Of a DNA stretch of 16,035 bases, positions 13,663-16,035 are shown in pieces (the first letter of the stretch is position 1; the number at the start of each line of letters is the position of its first letter). The translations under genes and the position numbers were made by a program. The stretch covers positions 1-16,035 of the forward strand of contig CAZPWQ010000085.1 of NCBI GenBank assembly GCA_964590495.1, in the 5' to 3' direction. The stretch is from CAZPWQ01 sp964590495 (GTDB taxonomy: Bacteria > Bacteroidota > Rhodothermia > Balneolales > Balneolaceae). The notes under the pieces were generated by a model. That model ran no database searches and was not told the origin of the DNA. It was given only the letters and a program-made list of their open reading frames with translations.

Positions 13663-14163
13663 ATGACCCCGACTCCCAAATCACCAACTCTTGTTCGAGC
13701 GGTAATCGCAGGTCTTGCAGGCGGAATTGCCTGGATCTGTGCAATGATGCTTTTCTTTGGTCCTGCACAAGCTATTCTCGCAAATCCGGAGTACCAAAGT
13801 CAGAAATTTTTATCAGTCATTGGAAAACTCGAACCCTTACCGTACACTGCCGGAGCATGGTGGATACTCCCGGCAGGCCTGCTCGCAATCGGAATACTCT
13901 ATGGCATAGTCTACCATTTCATCAGAAAAGCATTTCCCGGAAAACCATGGTGGAAGAAAGGATTACGGTTCGGATTGGTGGCGTGGGTACTAATGGTACC
14001 ATGGTTCGAATTTTATCTTCCCTGGAACGTGATGCACGAACCGGTCATCCTGGTGGCTTTTGAAATGGTACTTTGGCTGGCTGTGCTGTTAGTTACAGGT
14101 GTTGCAATAGCAAGAGTGTATGAATGGAATGTCGTGACTCCTTTCCTCCGGTCAGCCACCTAG
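13663..14163 (+). CDS. Four-helix inner-membrane protein of unknown function
   Basis: The product has 166 residues. Four hydrophobic segments are visible at about 11-38, 64-88, 102-118 and 126-152, with the basic loop R-K-A-F-P-G-K-P-W-W-K-K between helices two and three, giving a clear positive-inside signal. Distinctive conserved-looking parts are W-V-L-M-V-P-W-F-E-F-Y-L-P-W-N-V-M-H-E-P (108-127) and Y-Q-S-Q-K-F-L (44-50). I have the impression of related unnamed proteins in Bacteroidota but can give no function. The gene is bracketed by two decayed coding regions and starts just after the attC-like element, so it could be a mobile cassette gene. No good ribosome binding site is present (upstream CAG-ATG). 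Confidence 0.7.
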   Translation: MTPTPKSPTLVRAVIAGLAGGIAWICAMMLFFGPAQAILANPEYQSQKFLSVIGKLEPLPYTAGAWWILPAGLLAIGILYGIVYHFIRKAFPGKPWWKKGLRFGLVAWVLMVPWFEFYLPWNVMHEPVILVAFEMVLWLAVLLVTGVAIARVYEWNVVTPFLRSAT

Positions 14164-14180
14164 CCCCAGTAAAAAGGGAA

Positions 14181-14421
14181 ATGTCAATCCGCCGGCTGAC
14201 GGACACACAACTCAGGGAGCCTCTATCCAAGATTTATCCCGCCAGCTCAGTTACGAAAGTTTAGATGAGAATTGGATGAATGGTACAAGCTTGGATTCGT
14301 TCTGGACCTTTACAAAATTCAATACCCCTCCGGACCCGTTTTAGATTTTAGTAATGAGAATGAAATTGTGGCGTTTGACTTGCAGAGTCAGCGCGTTACG
14401 TGGTTCTCATCAACTCAATAG
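14181..14421 (+). pseudogene. Frameshifted coding remnant
   Basis: Two partial frames lie end to end in the 340-bp gap after the membrane protein. The first starts at ATG 14181 (M-S-I-R-R-L-T-D-T-Q-L-R-E-P-L) and stops at 14264. The second is open from 14269 to the TAG at 14419 in another frame. The second has strong protein character: ELDEWYKLGFVLDLYK, then P-S-G-P-V-L-D-F-S-N-E-N-E-I-V-A-F-D-L. I do not recognise the family. The break between frames, with stops in each, suggests a gene of about 80 codons inactivated by an indel, or a fragment. It is also possible that only the second part is a relic. Confidence 0.4.
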
Positions 14422-14503
14422 GTATAGTGATTCTTTTGTGTGTAATAATAGTAAGTAAGCTACATATTACGGATTATTTTTCCTTTACTAATCTGATTTA
14501 ATC

Positions 14504-15274
14504 ATGTTATCTAATTTTGGTTTATCCGGAATCAATCAACTTTTTTTGGCTTTCATCATTCTTTTCGTTCCTATGCGGGGAATGGGGCAAACTGATTTTG
14601 AAAAACACCCAACAGATCTGTATTTAAGCTTCAGAGTCACGGTTTCTACCCAGCTTTTGATACAACGACCCCCCGAAATCCAATCCAATACTTCAGAGTT
14701 TATCAATCAGAAGGAACTGTTTTATCAAAGTCCCATTTATGGAATAAATCTAGAGTGGTATGGATGGTCTTATGTTGCATTGAATCCCCGTATCTCATAC
14801 TACAGAGGTTCAGATTCACATTTTGAAGACCGAAGTTATGTACAGATTGGCATTCCCGGTTTACATGAAGATATTTATGATTTCAGGCTGCTTTTACTGG
14901 AACCCGGATTAAAAATATCTCTTCCCTTTAAGAATATCGAAGTTTTCTGGAATGGCGGCCCCACTTTCGGGTTTGGGATGGTAAAACTGGAAGAACAGAT
15001 CACCCCGGTTCGTTATGAAAATGGTGAAACGATACCCAGACATGAAGATACTTCCATACAAAATGATGAAGAAAGCAGAAGGAGTATCGGTTTCTATTTT
15101 TCCACCGGAATTTCCCTGCCGATTTCATCATCTTTCCGCCTCCAGGGTGAAATCGGGTATAGGAGATTGGATTTAGAAGAATTTGACAGCCCAACTAGTT
15201 TTAAATTGCGCAGTCTTGACTATAAACTTGATAGTTTTACACCAAGTTTAGGAATCACTTATGTGATACAGTAA
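14504..15274 (+). CDS. Outer-membrane beta-barrel protein
   Basis: The product has 256 residues. A signal peptide covers about 1-28 (N-Q-L-F-L-A-F-I-I-L-F-V-P, cut likely after G-M-G before Q-T-D). The rest shows alternating polar/hydrophobic strands rich in Tyr, Phe and Trp separated by charged loops. Examples are L-Y-L-S-F-R-V-T-V, Y-V-A-L-N-P-R-I-S-Y-Y, L-L-L-E-P-G-L-K-I-S-L, V-F-W-N-G-G-P-T-F-G-F-G, S-I-G-F-Y-F-S-T-G-I-S-L-P, F-R-L-Q-G-E-I-G-Y-R-R-L and S-L-G-I-T-Y-V-I. About eight to ten strands fit, like small porin-family barrels of Bacteroidota. The partner gene for a small lipoprotein starts 16 bp later. Function unknown; envelope location is well supported by the sequence. Confidence 0.75.
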   Translation: MLSNFGLSGINQLFLAFIILFVPMRGMGQTDFEKHPTDLYLSFRVTVSTQLLIQRPPEIQSNTSEFINQKELFYQSPIYGINLEWYGWSYVALNPRISYYRGSDSHFEDRSYVQIGIPGLHEDIYDFRLLLLEPGLKISLPFKNIEVFWNGGPTFGFGMVKLEEQITPVRYENGETIPRHEDTSIQNDEESRRSIGFYFSTGISLPISSSFRLQGEIGYRRLDLEEFDSPTSFKLRSLDYKLDSFTPSLGITYVIQ

Positions 15275-15290
15275 AATCAAATAATGGATT

Positions 15291-15614
15291 TTGGAAAAAT
15301 CAAAAGTCATATTATTTCTGCTTTTTTTAATGTTGTTGGGATGCAAAAATTCCCCATCAAACTTTCCGGATGATTTTGTACCCGGCGAAGTTGCTGTTAA
15401 ATTTATCGATACCGTGAAAGAACCTGAAGCTAAAACTTTTATTGAGGACTTAGGTCTCGAACCAATCGACTTATCGAAGCTTGAAAATGAAAAACATCCG
15501 AACTGGACATTAATCGGGGTTCCCGAAGGGAAAGAAAAATCCTGGGTCTTTGTGTTTAACACCTATTCAATTGTGGAGGTAGCTGAAGTTAATGGAATAA
15601 ATCATGCGCATTAA
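15291..15614 (+). CDS. Small lipoprotein, TTG start, with a protease-prodomain-like segment
   Basis: The product has 107 residues. The leader M-E-K-S-K-V-I-L-F-L-L-F-L-M-L-L-G-C carries a lipobox (L-L-G-C, Cys18). It can be reached only from TTG 15291: no ATG lies in frame before the lipobox region, and the nearby ATG at 15284 is in another frame. The mature part begins F-V-P-G-E-V-A-V-K-F and then has A-K-T-F-I-E-D-L-G-L. This resembles the N-terminal prodomains of subtilisin-like proteases (P-G-E-V-x-V-K-F plus a helix ending L-G-L). Here, however, no protease domain follows, so it may be a free-standing inhibitor or chaperone-like domain (inference). It is 16 bp downstream of the barrel gene and probably co-transcribed. 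Confidence 0.65.
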   Translation: MEKSKVILFLLFLMLLGCKNSPSNFPDDFVPGEVAVKFIDTVKEPEAKTFIEDLGLEPIDLSKLENEKHPNWTLIGVPEGKEKSWVFVFNTYSIVEVAEVNGINHAH

Positions 15615-15740
15615 CTATTAGCTGCGTCAGGAGAAAATACCGGGTCCTGTTGGAAAATAATTCTGTCAGCACGTTCGCAATGTCCGATTTATTCAATACA
15701 AAGGAATCTCAACATAATTAAATTTCTCTCCTTTCGTTGA

Positions 15741-15768
15741 AATGTAAGTACATTATAATTACATTGTA
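15741..15768 (+). promoter_or_regulatory. Dyad-rich promoter/operator of the MazE-like antitoxin gene
   Basis: AATGTAA (15741-15747) and TTACATT (15759-15765) are inverted copies. TGTAAGTACA (15743-15752) and TACATTGTA (15760-15768) are two smaller palindromes within the same stretch. TATAAT at 15754-15759 could serve as a -10 box. The cluster lies 26 bp before the antitoxin start, as expected for autoregulation of a toxin-antitoxin operon. Confidence 0.5.
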
Positions 15769-15794
15769 GTATCAATTCACACAACGTCAAAGCC

Positions 15795-16035
15795 ATGAAA
15801 ACAAAATTAATTCGTATTGGGAATTCCCAGGGGGTTCGAATTCCAAAACCTCTGATTGAAGAAAGTGGAATTACCGAAGAAATCGAGATGATTCTCAGAG
15901 ACAATGAAATTGTTCTTCGTTCTGCTGAAACAATCCGAAAGGATTGGGAGGCATCCTTCGAAAAAATGGCTGAACAAGGTGATGATGCCTTATTGGATCA
16001 AGAAGAAATAGAAAAACCATCCGACTGGGATGAAG
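15795..16035 (+). CDS. MazE/AbrB-family antitoxin, cut by the window edge
   Basis: Eighty codons are visible from ATG 15795 to the edge. The N-terminal swapped-hairpin DNA-binding domain is clear: M-K-T-K-L-I-R-I-G-N-S-Q-G-V-R-I-P-K, with the family signature G-N-S-Q-G (9-13) and R15-I-P. It is followed by I-T-E-E-I-E-M-I-L-R-D-N-E-I-V-L-R. The C-terminal part is acidic (D-D-A-L-L-D-Q-E-E, then K-P-S-D-W-D-E), as in MazE tails that wrap the toxin. Such proteins bind their own promoter and neutralise a MazF/PemK mRNA endonuclease, usually encoded directly downstream with a short overlap. That gene would lie outside the window. Little seems missing, since MazE proteins end near this point. The dyads just upstream support autoregulation. 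Confidence 0.88.
   Translation, partial: MKTKLIRIGNSQGVRIPKPLIEESGITEEIEMILRDNEIVLRSAETIRKDWEASFEKMAEQGDDALLDQEEIEKPSDWDE

Noticed and set aside
15615..15738. Open frame of about 40 codons before the antitoxin promoter
   Set aside because: No start, no ribosome binding site and no protein-like pattern.

Overview
The window reads as chromosomal DNA of a Bacteroidota-like bacterium, most probably from the Balneolales/Rhodothermales side (inference, not proven). The best clue is a large secreted protein ending in a type IX secretion-type sorting domain that begins QNYPNPFNSSTRIPF. Weak ribosome binding sites at many genes, outer-membrane barrel and lipoprotein genes, and moderate, uneven GC also fit. 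No rRNA, tRNA, CRISPR array, transposase or prophage gene was found.

Layout. (1) 1-1448, minus strand: a class III PLP aminotransferase followed by the first 72 codons of a succinate-semialdehyde-type aldehyde dehydrogenase. This pair suggests breakdown of an omega-amino acid such as GABA. (2) 1732-4848, plus: a 1038-residue exported Asp-box beta-propeller protein with an IPT/TIG-like domain and a C-terminal sorting domain. It converges on a minus-strand UbiA-family prenyltransferase (5152-6048) across a hairpin-rich spacer with short tandem repeats. (3) 6130-7035: a conserved Cys/His-rich protein of uncertain function, divergent from the UbiA gene across an 8-bp inverted repeat. (4) 7230-9700: a lipoprotein of seven near-identical 39-residue repeats, then an alditol/lactone-type FAD oxidase with a Tat-like leader. 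The oxidase is visibly richer in GC than its neighbours. (5) 9858-12013: a stand-alone cyclic-nucleotide-binding-domain protein (minus), a single-domain LigD-type ATP-dependent DNA ligase (plus), and a small helical protein (minus).

(6) 12256-13232: an exported Dabb-domain protein and a DUF421/YetF-like membrane protein, 11 bp apart and probably one operon, preceded by two inverted repeats. (7) 13233-14503: an accessory-looking stretch holding two decayed coding remnants, an intact four-helix membrane protein, and a 75-bp element that resembles an integron attC site. (8) 14504-15614: an outer-membrane barrel protein and a small lipoprotein. (9) 15795 to the edge: a MazE/AbrB-like antitoxin behind a dyad-rich promoter; its toxin is expected just outside the window.

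Most genes are recognisable families. The least explained parts are the attC-like element and flanking gene debris (13.2-14.5 kb), the phosphotransferase-like relic in front of the ligase (10.6 kb), and several well-formed inverted repeats upstream of genes. All functional statements rest on motifs read by eye; no database search was possible.
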